Source: Bacteroidales bacterium
GTDB taxonomy: Bacteria > Bacteroidota > Bacteroidia > Bacteroidales > UBA10428
NCBI GenBank assembly: GCA_016933335.1
Contig: JAFGBD010000040.1
Coordinates: forward strand, 24,619 to 88,618
DNA: 64,000 nucleotides
Direction of reading: 5' to 3'
Every line of letters starts with the position of its first letter. Within the stretch, counting starts at the first letter, position 1. The notes beneath the pieces were generated by a model, which was not told the origin of the DNA, ran no database searches, and was given only the letters and a program-made list of their open reading frames with translations. The translations under genes were made by a program, and so were the position numbers. Positions 63,914 to 64,000 of the stretch are shown here, one piece after another.

Positions 63914-64000
63914 TGAATCCCGGCGAGCGCATTACTTTCAGTGAGCTCCGCTTCGCTCCGGTTCCCCGTAGCTTTGCTGCGGGGTAAGCGAGCAAAAAAA
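63914..64000 (+). repeat. Dispersed mosaic repeat, copy C (reaches window end)
   Basis: Starts TGAATCCCGGCGAGCGC and matches copy B at 84 of 85 bases through the CCCCGTAG/CTGCGGGG hairpin. It continues to the end of the window, so its far boundary is unseen. Confidence 0.85.

Larger units (their letters stand above)
63505..64000. other. Region upstream of susC
   Basis: 496 bases, AT-rich. It holds the susC promoter with the shared activator-type element (63632-63697) and copy C of the dispersed repeat at the window edge. Between them (63700-63910) I see nothing recognisable. Confidence 0.5.

Noticed and set aside
26079..64000. CRISPR-like array
   Set aside because: The only repeated units are three widely separated long intergenic copies; there are no regular spacers and no cas genes.
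1..64000. tRNA, rRNA, riboswitch or phage/insertion-sequence genes
   Set aside because: I looked in the longer intergenic regions and saw no cloverleaf with CCA-type end, no rRNA segments, no recognisable riboswitch core and no transposase or integrase motif.

Overview
The window looks like a chromosomal stretch from an AT-rich member of the Bacteroidota, probably of the Bacteroidales/Marinilabiliales type. The sequence evidence is a SusC/SusD pair, two secreted proteins with type IX secretion (T9SS) sorting tails, several -33 TTG / -7 TAnnTTTG style promoters with no Shine-Dalgarno signal, a DUF2807 (GIN) adhesin head, a PiT-PhoU type phosphate transporter, and hybrid histidine kinases carrying their own receiver domain. 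I see no rRNA, tRNA, CRISPR, prophage or transposase.

Layout. 1-1.6 kb: the end of a type I secretion pair (ABC exporter, HlyD). 1.8-2.7 kb: two small envelope genes, the second apparently truncated. 2.7-6.4 kb (minus): a trkH-kdpD-like-kdpE operon for potassium. 6.6-8.9 kb: a Na+/solute symporter and a tiny basic lipoprotein. 9-14.1 kb: an ECF sigma factor and its anti-sigma factor, divergent from tonB and a VIT-vWA protein; three of the four proteins end in a TonB C-terminal domain. 14.2-16.7 kb: a TPR hybrid kinase. 16.9-20.7 kb: a KAS-III-like synthase, a lipoprotein hydrolase and a glycosyltransferase. 20.8-26 kb (minus): GIN-domain protein, phosphate permease, DeoC and a porin. 26.5-29.6 kb: SSB, universal stress protein, acylphosphatase, DUF2784 and glutathione peroxidase. 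29.6-36.7 kb: a signalling cluster (hybrid kinase with a degenerate H-box, PAS/GAF sensor without a kinase, three lone receivers, a Crp-family regulator, a free-methionine sulfoxide reductase). 37-42.2 kb: DUF1573, DUF1848, KDG-kinase-like sugar kinase, SLC13 permease and Tat-exported DUF3795. 42.3-49.5 kb: a full histidine-utilisation operon (MarR-GNAT regulator, hutH, hutU, hutI, fused ftcD). 49.6-55.4 kb: a coiled-coil secreted protein, a TonB-dependent receptor and a LytS/LytTR pair. 55.5-63.5 kb: two T9SS cargo proteins and a susCD operon.

How the parts connect. The histidine genes form one operon, with an 18-bp inverted repeat just before the regulator start, so the MarR-GNAT protein probably controls it directly. 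The susC promoter and the promoter of the T9SS protein at 56937 align without gaps for 66 bases, including a 22-bp-spaced GATA direct repeat at an identical distance from the -7 box, so these two distant units are probably controlled by one unidentified activator. The most unusual protein-level observations are the hybrid kinase at 29648-31306, whose phosphoacceptor histidine is an arginine and which sits beside a kinase-less sensor, and the sigma/anti-sigma/TonB/VIT-vWA module with its repeated TonB domain. A mosaic intergenic repeat occurs three times (26.1, 58.0 and 63.9 kb).
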